Origin: Mycobacteriaceae bacterium
GTDB taxonomy: Bacteria; Actinomycetota; Actinomycetes; Mycobacteriales; Mycobacteriaceae
Direction: 5' to 3'
NCBI GenBank assembly: GCA_019242135.1
Contig: JAFAWC010000193.1
Coordinates: forward strand, 1-5,707
Length of the DNA stretch: 5,707 nucleotides
Each line of letters opens with the position of its first letter. Position 1 is the stretch's first letter. Of this stretch, positions 1-5,707 are shown piece after piece. The notes beneath the pieces were generated by a model. It did no database searches and was not told where the DNA came from. It saw only the letters and a list, made by a program, of their open reading frames with translations. The position numbers were made by a program, and so were the translations under genes.

Positions 1-356
1 CCCGACCAGATGGCGAAGGTCGGCCGCGTCGCCCGCATCCTGGGTCCGCGTGGTCTGATGCCCAACCCGAAGACGGGCACCGTCACCCCGACGTCGCCAA
101 GGCCGTCAACGACATCAAGGGCGGCAAAATCAACTTCCGCATCGACAAGCAGGCCAACCTGCACCTCGTGATCGGCAAGGCGTCGTTCGACGACATCAAG
201 CTGGTGGAGAACTACGGCGCCGCGCTCGACGAGGTCCTGCGGGCCAAGCCGACCGCGTCGAAGGGCCGCTATTTGAAGAAGGTCACGGTGTCGACGACCA
301 CGGGCCCGGGCATTCCGGTCGACCCGTCGGTGACGCGGAACTTCGCGGACGCGTAA
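1..356 (+). CDS. rplA: 50S ribosomal protein L1, C-terminal half (5' end outside window; apparent -1 frameshift near base 90)
   Basis: Ribosomal protein L1 binds 23S rRNA at the L1 stalk, helps release deacylated tRNA from the E site, and in many bacteria represses its own mRNA. Frame 1 (bases 1-90) encodes the L1 signature [17 protein letters not shown]. The reading then continues in frame 3 (bases 90-356) with [36 protein letters not shown] and a C-terminal RNFADA, ending at TAA 354-356. Both parts together give about 118 residues, half of the roughly 235 in mycobacterial L1. At the junction the expected CCG-GAC-GTC-GCC reads CCG-ACG-TCG-CC, so one G is missing after the CCCC run at 86-89. 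Without correction frame 1 stops at TGA 169-171. Codon-level conservation on both sides argues for a sequencing error or very recent lesion, not decay. Identification is firm; whether the gene is intact in the organism is not. Confidence 0.93.
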   Translation, partial: RPDGEGRPRRPHPGSAWSDAQPEDGHRHPDVAKAVNDIKGGKINFRIDKQANLHLVIGKASFDDIKLVENYGAALDEVLRAKPTASKGRYLKKVTVSTTTGPGIPVDPSVTRNFADA

Positions 357-364
357 GTCTCTTG

Positions 365-427
365 CGCCGAACGTCGACTTATTGCGTGTTTTTCGGCGAA
401 TCCCGTGTCATAAGTCGACGTTCGGCG
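365..427. terminator. Perfect 18-bp inverted repeat between convergent genes, candidate bidirectional terminator
   Basis: The left arm CGCCGAACGTCGACTTAT (365-382) and right arm ATAAGTCGACGTTCGGCG (410-427) are exact reverse complements, separated by a 27-nt loop. The element starts 8 nt after the rplA stop and ends 10 nt before the stop of the convergent sigma-factor gene, so it nearly fills the gap. As RNA it would form a long stem for transcripts from either side. Neither side is followed by a T-run, and the loop is large for a classic intrinsic terminator; mycobacterial terminators often lack a U-tail. Each arm also holds the 6-bp palindrome GTCGAC. A dispersed palindromic repeat or a protein-binding site are alternatives. 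The repeat itself is certain; the termination role is inferred. Confidence 0.6.
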
Positions 428-437
428 TCGGCAAGCA

Positions 438-1655
438 TCAGCCGCCACATTCGGCGATCCGGCGGCGGAGGAACACCTTCGCCGGCTCGGAGCCCGTCGC
501 CGCCAGCGCCTTGCGATACCACTGCTGTGCCTCCTCGGTCCGTCCGTCGCGGCGCAGCAAATCGGCCCTGATCGACGGGACCAGGCCGGAACGTGCCAGC
601 CGCGGGTCGTCGGCGATGTCGTCCACTGCGTCGAGGCCGGCGGAGTATCCGTCGCGAAACCCCAGTGCGACGGCGCGATTCGCGCGCGCCACCGGCGAAT
701 CGTGGACGGCAAGGAGACGGTCGTAGGCCGCGCAGATGCCCGCCCAGTCGGTCTGCCCGAACGCGGGCGCCGTCGCGTGCAGCGCCGCGATCACCGCTTG
801 AGGCAGGTACGGACCCGTCGAGCCGACCGCCCGGCGCAGCTGCCGTAGTCCCCGGGCGATCGCCGCCGTATCCCAGCGGCTGCGGTCCTGTTCGTCCAAC
901 GGCACCAGGGCGCCGTCGGCGTCAACGCGGGTCAGCCGACGGGCGTCGTGCAAAGTGACCAACGCGCACAGGGCATGGGCCTCGGGTTCGTCGGGCATCA
1001 GCGCGGCGAGTTCGCCGGCCAGCCGCACACCCTCGCTGCAGAGGTCGTCGCGAATCGCCGACGGCCCGGCGGTGGACCAGTAGCCCTCAGTGAAGACCGA
1101 GTAGATGCACCCCAGCACGTGCGGCGTGCGCTCGGGCAGCTGCTCGGCTGCGGGCACCCGCAGCGGGATGCGGGCATGCCGGATCTTGTTCTTCGCGCGG
1201 GTGATGCGCTGGCCGATGGCTGTCTCGGTTTGCAGCAAAGCGCGGCCGATCTCGGCCACGGTCAGGCCGGACACCAGGCGCAGGGTCAGCGCCAGCTGCG
1301 ACGGTCGATCCAGCGCGGGATGCGCGCAGGCGAACATCATCCGCAGCTCGTCATCGCGGACAGGGTGCGGTTCCGATGCGTCGGTCCGTGCCCGGATGTC
1401 GTCGACCACCGCTGCCAACTCCTTTCCCGGGCGCACGGACTCGCGGCGGAGCCGGTCGCGCGCGCGGTTGCGCGCTACGGTCACGACCCACGCCCCCGGA
1501 TTGTCGGGCAGCCCGTCGCGCGGCCAGGCCAGCAGCGCCTGGGCGAACGCTTCCTGCACGGCGTCCTCCGCGACCGTGAGATCCCCCGACCAGCGCGCCA
1601 GCGCCGCGACCGCGGGACCCCATTCGCGCCGGAAGACGCCGTCCAGGTCACTCAA
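438..1655 (-). CDS. ECF-family RNA polymerase sigma factor with C-terminal DUF6596/TPR-like extension (ECF42 type)
   Basis: Alternative sigma factor of 405 residues, about twice the length of a minimal ECF sigma. Sigma region 2 spans about residues 6-70 and includes AEDAVQEAF (29-37), PGAWVVTVARNRARDRLRR and the -10-recognising helices. Region 4 spans about 105-160, with a helix-turn-helix in LTVAEIGRALLQTETAIGQRI (start 131) that should read the -35 element. The rest (about 165-405) is the extension typical of ECF42: LGCIYSVFTEGYWS (181-194), then helical TPR-like repeats such as RANRAVALGF and RADLLRRDGRTEEAQQWYRKAL near the end. ECF42 sigmas have no dedicated anti-sigma factor, and the extension is thought to control activity. 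The predicted start is TTG (1655-1653), 3 nt after the stop of the upstream DGPF gene. There is no strong Shine-Dalgarno, so reinitiation after that stop is likely. The gene ends at TGA facing rplA. The family call is firm; the signal and targets are unknown. Confidence 0.92.
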   Translation of the reverse strand: MSDLDGVFRREWGPAVAALARWSGDLTVAEDAVQEAFAQALLAWPRDGLPDNPGAWVVTVARNRARDRLRRESVRPGKELAAVVDDIRARTDASEPHPVRDDELRMMFACAHPALDRPSQLALTLRLVSGLTVAEIGRALLQTETAIGQRITRAKNKIRHARIPLRVPAAEQLPERTPHVLGCIYSVFTEGYWSTAGPSAIRDDLCSEGVRLAGELAALMPDEPEAHALCALVTLHDARRLTRVDADGALVPLDEQDRSRWDTAAIARGLRQLRRAVGSTGPYLPQAVIAALHATAPAFGQTDWAGICAAYDRLLAVHDSPVARANRAVALGFRDGYSAGLDAVDDIADDPRLARSGLVPSIRADLLRRDGRTEEAQQWYRKALAATGSEPAKVFLRRRIAECGG

Positions 1656-1658
1656 CCG

Positions 1659-2369
1659 CTACAGCCCCGAAATGCCCATCAGCTGGCGCAGTTCCACGGT
1701 CGTCGCCGGAATCATCGACGCCAGCTTCACCGCCTCGTCGCGATCCGCGGCCGACAGCACATAGAAGCCGTTGGCCACCTCGGCACCCTCGACGAACGGA
1801 CCGTCAGTGAACAACACGTCGCCGTCGCGTACTCGCACGGTGGTGGCTGTGGCCGGCCCGTGAAGGGCCGCACCGGCGACGACGTGCTCGCCGGCCGCAG
1901 CGACGAATTCGCCGTGCCTCTTGGCGCCGGCCTCCCACTCGGGGGTCCCCGGCTCGACCGCGCCGCCGGGTGGCTCCAACAGCAGCGCCAGCCAGTGCTC
2001 GCCGGTCAGCTTGCTGGCCGGCGTGAAGTCCATGAGCATCGGCCAGATCTCCACCGCGCCCTTGTGGGCGTGCGGCACCTGCCGGCCCAGCGCCAGCGCG
2101 GCGTCGAGGTCGTCGGCGTCGAACACATAAAAGCCGCCCGCGATCTCCGCGCTCTCCGGGAACGGGCCGTCGGTGACCACCGGCGCGTCGGGGCCGCCCT
2201 GGATGCGGACACCGGTGGCGGCCGCGGTGAGCGCGTCCCCTGCCCTGATCGACGATGCCTCCCGGGCATGAAAGTCGCTGTAGGCCGTCATCTCGGCTTG
2301 TCGCGCAACCGGATCCATGCGCTCCTCGGGGGCGTCGGACGGCGAGAGCAATAGGGCAAAGTACTGCAT
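1659..2369 (-). CDS. YCII-related protein with two fused DGPF domains, partner of the ECF42 sigma factor
   Basis: Encodes 236 residues made of two copies of the DGPF/YCII-related domain (a small ferredoxin-like alpha-beta fold of unknown chemistry). Copy one (about 1-115) contains TDGPF (66-70) and GGFYVF (79-83 core). Copy two (about 124-232) contains TDGPF (188-192) and NGFYVL (200-205). The motifs recur 122 residues apart, which points to an internal duplication; most DGPF proteins have a single domain. The start is ATG 2369-2367 (MQYFALLLSP, the usual beginning of the fold), preceded by AAGAGGTG at good spacing. The frame stays open for 33 more codons upstream, but these do not resemble the family. 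DGPF genes are the standard genomic partners and known targets of ECF42 sigmas. Here the sigma gene follows after 3 nt, so the two are almost certainly co-transcribed. Biochemical function is unknown. Confidence 0.93.
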   Translation of the reverse strand: MQYFALLLSPSDAPEERMDPVARQAEMTAYSDFHAREASSIRAGDALTAAATGVRIQGGPDAPVVTDGPFPESAEIAGGFYVFDADDLDAALALGRQVPHAHKGAVEIWPMLMDFTPASKLTGEHWLALLLEPPGGAVEPGTPEWEAGAKRHGEFVAAAGEHVVAGAALHGPATATTVRVRDGDVLFTDGPFVEGAEVANGFYVLSAADRDEAVKLASMIPATTVELRQLMGISGL

Positions 2370-2375
2370 GGCGAT

Positions 2376-2383
2376 CACCTCTT
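2376..2383 (-). promoter_or_regulatory. Ribosome-binding site of the double-DGPF gene
   Basis: On the minus strand AAGAGGTG lies 6 nt before the ATG at 2369-2367. It supports the internal ATG over the longer reading frame that begins at 2468. Confidence 0.65.
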
Positions 2384-2426
2384 CGGGGGTAGCGAGCGGA
2401 ACCCCGTGTTCCACTCCTACCTCTTC

Positions 2427-2453
2427 GACGAACGACTCTGGCGGAATCCGACA
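2427..2453 (-). promoter_or_regulatory. Candidate ECF42-type promoter of the DGPF-sigma operon
   Basis: The minus strand carries TGTCGG (2453-2448), a 17-nt spacer, and CGTC (2430-2427). As I recall it, the ECF42 motif characterised in Streptomyces is TGTCGA at -35 and CGA/TC at -10, so this site differs at one -35 base only. Transcription would start near 2420, leaving a leader of about 50 nt before the DGPF ATG. This would make the sigma factor autoregulatory through its own operon, as reported for the family. The match was found by eye and rests on short motifs. Confidence 0.42.
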
Positions 2454-2476
2454 AAGCGACGTCAGCAAACATTAAT
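2448..2476 (+). promoter_or_regulatory. Candidate SigA-type promoter of the PE-PPE gene
   Basis: On the plus strand CCGACA (2448-2453; 4 of 6 to TTGACA), a 17-nt spacer and ATTAAT (2471-2476; 4 of 6 to TATAAT) sit about 50 nt before the ATG at 2528, in the most AT-rich part of the gap. Its -35 is the same six bases, read on the other strand, as the candidate ECF -35. Both boxes are weak matches, so this is a suggestion only. Confidence 0.3.
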
Positions 2477-2527
2477 AGCTTCGTCAGTTCTGTTCCTTCC
2501 GCCACTGCAATGTGCTTTCTTTTACGT

Positions 2528-4066
2528 ATGCGTAAAACTGCGCGTGGGATGGCAATCGCCGTCCTCACCTTCCTCAGCGCCATCGTCATCGGTGCGAGCG
2601 CGGTACTGACGTCGGCCATCACCCTGGCCGCGACGGCGTTGATCGTGCCGGGCACCGGGACCCACGACATCACCACCGTGAAGGGCTACAAGGAGAACGC
2701 CGCCGACCGATACATCGCACCGGCCACCAGTGGCTCCACGGCCTACTGCACGTCGACGAACGGGTGCGCCCTCATTGGCATCCCCTATCCGGCGAGCTTC
2801 TTTCCGATACCGCTGCCGGGCTGGTGCCCCAACTTGAACTGCGACACGTGGAATCAGTCCGTCGGGGCCGGGGTGGCCGCCCTCAACAGCGAGTTGATCA
2901 ATCAGTTGACCAATCCGACACCGAACAACAAGCAGATCATCCTGTTCGGCTACTCCCAAGGCGGCGCGGTCGTTTCCGCGGAGATGTACAACCTCGCCAA
3001 GCTCGATCCGGCCACAAAGTCGCGCATACAGGTGGTCACGATCGGCAATATCGACAACCCGCAAGGGCTGTGGACGCGACTGAGCTTCCTGCCGACCATC
3101 CCATTCCTCAACATCACCTTCGGGCCCGTCCTGCCCACCAACATCGGGATAAAGAGCACCAACTACAGCTTCGAGTACGACCCCGTCGGTGACGCGCCGC
3201 TGTACATCTTGAATCCGCTGGCGATCCTGAACGCGCTGGCCGCCTTCTGGTATGTGCACGGCAACTACCTGGTGCCCAACAGCAACGACCCGGGCGGCAC
3301 CCTGCCGTACGGGTACACGCCGGCGACCCTGGCGGCGGCGATCGCGGACCCCGCCAACCGGCGGACCTACCAGGACGCGACCTTCGTCTTGATTCCCGAA
3401 CAGGGCACCCTGCCGATCCTGCAACCGTTCCTGGACATTGGGGCGGCACTTCACCTGACACCACTGGTCAAGCCGTTCGTCGACCTGCTCAACCCGATTT
3501 TCAAGGTGTTGATCAACCTGGCCTATGACCGCACGCTCAATCCCGGCATACCGGAAACCTTCCAGCTGTTCCCGATCGTCAACCCGATCACGCTGATCAC
3601 CAACCTGATCACCGCGGGACTCCAAGGCATTCAAGCCGCGCTGAAAGACATTGGCTTGGGTGCCCTGGGCGGCCTGCTGCCGGCCGCTCCGCTGGCGCCG
3701 AAGGGCCCGTCGACGGTGTCGCCCTCAGCGCCAGTCGCACCCACGATCACTTCGCCGGTCGAAATGCTGGCGCCCCGAGCGCCCAACGGCAGTTCTGTCG
3801 CGGTGAGCACGCTGACGAGTGTGAAGCCGAAAACCACCGTCGGCACGCCGGCGCTGGCGCCGAACCCGGGCGGCAAGACCGCGTCGATTTTGCCCTTCAC
3901 CGTGCCGGTGCTGCCCAAGCCGACGAGCTCGGCGGCGACGGGAACCACGCAGCCCAACGTGTTGACGCCCGCCGAAGTGATTCAGCGCGCCAACGCCACC
4001 ATCAACGAGTTGACGAAGCCGACTACCGCCGGCAAGCCCAGCAGCGGTTCGAAGACCGCCGCATAG
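2528..4066 (+). CDS. Signal-bearing PE-PPE-domain serine hydrolase / acyltransferase with Pro/Ala/Thr-rich C-terminal tail
   Basis: A 512-residue alpha/beta hydrolase of the mycobacterial PE-PPE domain family, with cutinase/lipase-like folds. The N-terminus MRKTARG is followed by a hydrophobic stretch (about 8-40), a signal peptide or anchor, in place of the PE or PPE module usual in this family. The domain opens at ALIVPGTGTHD (37-47). The nucleophile elbow is GYSQGG (141-146, Ser143). Likely partners are an Asp in EYDPVGDAP (Asp218 or Asp222) and His244 in WYVHGNY. Four cysteines (74, 80, 100, 105) could form exported disulfides. From about 385 the chain becomes a low-complexity Pro/Ala/Thr/Ser tail, possibly a wall-spanning linker. 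Headless relatives Chp1, Chp2 and the trehalose polyphleate-locus PE enzyme transfer acyl chains onto trehalose lipids, so an envelope-lipid role is inferred. The start at 2528 puts the positive charges just before the hydrophobic core; ATG 2510 adds six residues, and neither has a clear ribosome-binding site. The gene ends 24 nt from the convergent mmaA4. Confidence 0.92.
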   Translation: MRKTARGMAIAVLTFLSAIVIGASAVLTSAITLAATALIVPGTGTHDITTVKGYKENAADRYIAPATSGSTAYCTSTNGCALIGIPYPASFFPIPLPGWCPNLNCDTWNQSVGAGVAALNSELINQLTNPTPNNKQIILFGYSQGGAVVSAEMYNLAKLDPATKSRIQVVTIGNIDNPQGLWTRLSFLPTIPFLNITFGPVLPTNIGIKSTNYSFEYDPVGDAPLYILNPLAILNALAAFWYVHGNYLVPNSNDPGGTLPYGYTPATLAAAIADPANRRTYQDATFVLIPEQGTLPILQPFLDIGAALHLTPLVKPFVDLLNPIFKVLINLAYDRTLNPGIPETFQLFPIVNPITLITNLITAGLQGIQAALKDIGLGALGGLLPAAPLAPKGPSTVSPSAPVAPTITSPVEMLAPRAPNGSSVAVSTLTSVKPKTTVGTPALAPNPGGKTASILPFTVPVLPKPTSSAATGTTQPNVLTPAEVIQRANATINELTKPTTAGKPSSGSKTAA

Positions 4067-4090
4067 CACCCTGGGGGTCTGCGCCTGGGC

Positions 4091-5002
4091 CTACGCAGCC
4101 GCGCCGGGCTTGAGGTATGTCACCAGGCTGACGTCGATGCTCTCGTCGATGAAGTAGTACTGGCAGCCCTTGAGGTACTTCATGTACCGGTGGTAGTTCT
4201 CTTCGTCGGTCGCCGTGATCGCCGCGTCCTTATTGCGTTCCAGTGCATCGGCCCACAGCCCGAGCGTCTTGATGTAGTGCGTTCGCAGCGACTTGGCCTC
4301 GGGCACCACGAACCCGGCCTTCTCGCCGTGGTCGATCATCATCTGGGTGGTCGGGATCCGGCCGCCGGGGAAGATCTCGGTGATCATGAACTTGATGAAC
4401 CGGGCCAGTTCGAACGTCAGCTTCTTTCCCTTGGCCGTCAGATCGAACGGGTGATAGCCGACACTGCTCTGGATCGTCATCCGGCCGTCGTCGGGCAGGA
4501 TGTCGAAGCAGTTCTTGAAGAAGTCGTCATAGCGCTCGAAGCCGAAATGCTCGAACGCCTCGATCGACACGATCCGGTCGACGGGTTCGTGGAACTGCTC
4601 CCAGCCCTCCAGCCGCACCTGGTGTGAGCGGGGGCTGCCGAGGGTGTCCAACAGCTGCGTGCAGTACGCCTGCTGATTCTTGGACAACGTCAGGCCGATG
4701 ACGTTGACGTCGTACTTTTCGATCGCCCGCCGCATCGTCAGGCCCCAGCCGCAGCCGATGTCGAGCAGCGTCATTCCCGGCTTCACGTCGAGCCTGTCGA
4801 GGTTCAGGTCGACGTCGGCGACCTGCGCCTCCTCCAACGTGACGTTGGGCCCGGTGAAGTATGCACAGCTGTACTTGCGGGTCGGGTCCTGGAACAGTCC
4901 GAAGAAGTCGTCGGACAGGTCGTAATGGGCCTGGATGTCCTCGAAGTGCGGCCGCATGTCGTCCGGGGCGCTCTGTTTGCTCCGGGTCGCGTTGTCAGCC
5001 AT
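4091..5002 (-). CDS. mmaA4: Hydroxymycolate synthase MmaA4 (SAM-dependent mycolic acid methyltransferase)
   Basis: MmaA4 (Hma) converts an unsaturated meromycolate, bound to acyl carrier protein, into the methyl-hydroxy form that leads to keto- and methoxymycolates. The 303 residues compare with about 301 in M. tuberculosis. Visible elements: [16 protein letters not shown] (19-34), YSCAYF (44-49, Cys46), the SAM-binding loop LLDIGCGWG (79-87), GWEQF (133-137), EAFEHFG (148-154, Glu151), Tyr243 in THYIKTL, KGC (278-280), and the tail [12 protein letters not shown], which I recall as the MmaA4 ending. Where cyclopropane synthases have the active-site His of LLHTIT, this protein has Gln178 (MTIQSSV), as in MmaA4. 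The ATG at 5002-5000 is chosen because AGGAG lies 8 nt upstream and the length fits; the frame runs on to 5164 only by overlapping the upstream gene. It is the last gene of the operon. Specificity is inferred from sequence resemblance. Confidence 0.92.
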   Translation of the reverse strand: MADNATRSKQSAPDDMRPHFEDIQAHYDLSDDFFGLFQDPTRKYSCAYFTGPNVTLEEAQVADVDLNLDRLDVKPGMTLLDIGCGWGLTMRRAIEKYDVNVIGLTLSKNQQAYCTQLLDTLGSPRSHQVRLEGWEQFHEPVDRIVSIEAFEHFGFERYDDFFKNCFDILPDDGRMTIQSSVGYHPFDLTAKGKKLTFELARFIKFMITEIFPGGRIPTTQMMIDHGEKAGFVVPEAKSLRTHYIKTLGLWADALERNKDAAITATDEENYHRYMKYLKGCQYYFIDESIDVSLVTYLKPGAAA

Positions 5003-5010
5003 CGTGAGTT

Positions 5011-5016
5011 CTCCTA
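5011..5016 (-). promoter_or_regulatory. mmaA4: Ribosome-binding site of mmaA4, overlapping the stop codon of the upstream gene
   Basis: The minus strand reads TAGGAGAACTCACGATG. The stop TAG of the upstream methyltransferase (5016-5014) runs into the AGGAG Shine-Dalgarno (5015-5011), 8 nt before the mmaA4 ATG. This overlap supports the chosen start and suggests translational coupling of the two genes. Confidence 0.75.
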
Positions 5017-5707
5017 CTTCTCCATCGTGAATTGGTTGACGTCGATATTCCCGGCGCGAAACCCGTTCGCGCAGCCAGTGAGGTAGCGCATGTACCGGTC
5101 GTACACCTGTTGGGACTGAAGCCTGATCGCCTCGTCCTTGTGCGCCTGCAGCGCCTGTGCCCACGTGTCGAGCGTTCGCGCGTAGTGGGGTTGCAGCGAC
5201 TGGATGCGGGTCACGTTGAAGCCGGCCGCCGTGCAGCGTTCTTCGACCATCTCGATGGTCGGCAGCTGCCCGCCCGGGAAGATCTCGGTCATGATGAACT
5301 TCACGAAGCGGGCCAGCTCCATCGTCAGCGGAACGCCGCGCGCGAGCGCCTGCTTCATGGTCAGCGAGGTGATCGTGTGCAGCAACATGACACCGTCGTC
5401 TGGCAACACGCGGTGCGCCATCGCGAAGAAGTCGTCGTAGCGGTCCTGCCCGAAGTGCTCGAACGCGCCGATCGACACGATCCGGTCGACCGGCTCATCG
5501 AACTGCTCCCAGCCCTGCAGCAGCACCCGCTTCGACCGCGGACTGTCTGACCGCGTGAACATCTGCTCGACGTATCGCTGCTGGTTCCTCGACAGCGTGA
5601 GCCCGACGACGTTGACGTCGTATTTCTCGGTCGCGCGGCGCATCGCCGCACCCCAGCCGCAGCCGATATCAAGCAGGGTCATGCCCGGTTCGAGGCGCAG
5701 CTTGCCC
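5014..5707 (-). CDS. Mycolic acid cyclopropane synthase, MmaA2/CmaA1-like (N-terminus outside window)
   Basis: SAM-dependent methyltransferase that adds a methylene bridge across a double bond of the meromycolate chain, forming a cyclopropane. The last 230 residues are present; about 57 are missing beyond the edge, assuming the usual 287. In fragment numbering: [13 protein letters not shown] (7-19, SAM loop), GWEQF (65-69), IGAFEHFG (79-86, Glu83), LLHTIT (108-113, His110), [10 protein letters not shown] (171-180, Tyr175), LTGC (209-212) and the terminal DVNQFTMEK. Glu83, His110 and Tyr175 correspond to the bicarbonate-binding residues Glu140, His167 and Tyr232 of CmaA1. IGAFEHFG, and [11 protein letters not shown] against [11 protein letters not shown] of MmaA2, favour MmaA2/CmaA1 over MmaA3, which has IEAIEHFG. 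The gene ends at TAG 5016-5014, 11 nt before the mmaA4 ATG. Family certain; the exact paralogue is not. Confidence 0.9.
   Translation of the reverse strand, partial: GKLRLEPGMTLLDIGCGWGAAMRRATEKYDVNVVGLTLSRNQQRYVEQMFTRSDSPRSKRVLLQGWEQFDEPVDRIVSIGAFEHFGQDRYDDFFAMAHRVLPDDGVMLLHTITSLTMKQALARGVPLTMELARFVKFIMTEIFPGGQLPTIEMVEERCTAAGFNVTRIQSLQPHYARTLDTWAQALQAHKDEAIRLQSQQVYDRYMRYLTGCANGFRAGNIDVNQFTMEK

Noticed and set aside
948..2354. Long plus-strand open frame of 468 codons antisense to the sigma and DGPF genes
   Set aside because: It is rich in Arg, Gly, Gln and Ala, has no recognisable domain, and spans two well-supported genes on the other strand. It is a GC-driven shadow.
2510..2527. Upstream ATG adding six residues (MCFLLR) to the PE-PPE protein
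   Set aside because: No ribosome-binding site is visible, and it gives a less typical signal-peptide start than MRKTARG at 2528. It cannot be fully excluded.
1804..2676. Minus-strand open frame overlapping the DGPF gene and crossing the divergent gap
   Set aside because: It is out of frame with the recognisable DGPF domains, Arg-rich in its body, and would overlap the start of the PE-PPE gene.
2522..3634. Minus-strand open frame of 370 codons antisense to the PE-PPE gene
   Set aside because: Its composition is that of a frame-shadow (many Arg, Gln, Val, Asp), and the plus strand has a clear catalytic domain.
4067..4098. Possible hairpin (CTGCG/CGCAG, loop of 10) between the PE-PPE gene and mmaA4
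   Set aside because: A 5-bp stem with no T-run that overlaps the mmaA4 coding end is not enough to call a terminator.
5003..5164. Longer N-terminus for mmaA4 starting at 5164
   Set aside because: It would overlap the upstream gene by about 150 bases, is Arg-rich and unlike the family, and ignores the good ribosome-binding site at 5011-5015.
5032..5550. Plus-strand open frame antisense to the partial methyltransferase, and a similar one at 4190-4627
   Set aside because: The two resemble each other only because the underlying methyltransferase genes are paralogues; neither has a plausible domain.

Overview
The window reads as a chromosomal segment of a mycobacterium, probably slow-growing. 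It is GC-rich and carries mycolic-acid methyltransferase genes of the mmaA/cmaA family, a PE-PPE-domain serine hydrolase, and the mycobacterial neighbourhood in which ribosomal protein L1 (rplA) faces a convergent mmaA operon. No exact species can be fixed from the sequence alone.

Layout, left to right. (1) 1-356, + strand: the C-terminal half of rplA, broken in this copy by an apparent one-base deletion near position 90. (2) 357-437: a short convergent gap almost filled by a perfect 18-bp inverted repeat. (3) 438-1655 and 1659-2369, both - strand: an ECF-type sigma factor with a long C-terminal extension (ECF42 type), preceded 3 nt upstream by its usual partner, here a protein with two fused DGPF/YCII domains. 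Together they form a two-gene operon. (4) 2370-2527: a divergent intergenic region with a candidate ECF42-type promoter for the operon (-35 TGTCGG, 17-nt spacer, CGTC) and a candidate housekeeping promoter for the gene on the other side. (5) 2528-4066, + strand: a secreted or membrane-anchored PE-PPE-domain hydrolase/acyltransferase with no PE or PPE head and a Pro/Ala/Thr-rich tail. (6) 4091-5002 and 5014-5707, - strand: the end of an operon of SAM-dependent mycolic acid methyltransferases. mmaA4 (hydroxymycolate synthase) comes last, and upstream of it is an MmaA2/CmaA1-like cyclopropane synthase cut by the window edge.

How the genes fit together. The two methyltransferases modify the meromycolate chain: MmaA4 adds a methyl and a hydroxyl, leading to oxygenated mycolates, and the neighbour makes cyclopropanes. 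They are translationally coupled, because the ribosome-binding site of mmaA4 overlaps the stop codon of the upstream gene. The PE-PPE protein resembles the headless PE-PPE enzymes known to move acyl groups onto trehalose lipids, so an envelope-lipid role is plausible. The sigma/DGPF pair looks like a self-contained, self-transcribing regulatory module whose signal and targets are unknown. Compared with the M. tuberculosis order (rplA next to mmaA4), the sigma, DGPF and PE-PPE genes form a three-gene block between two conserved neighbours. No RNA genes, CRISPR arrays, insertion sequences or transposases were seen.
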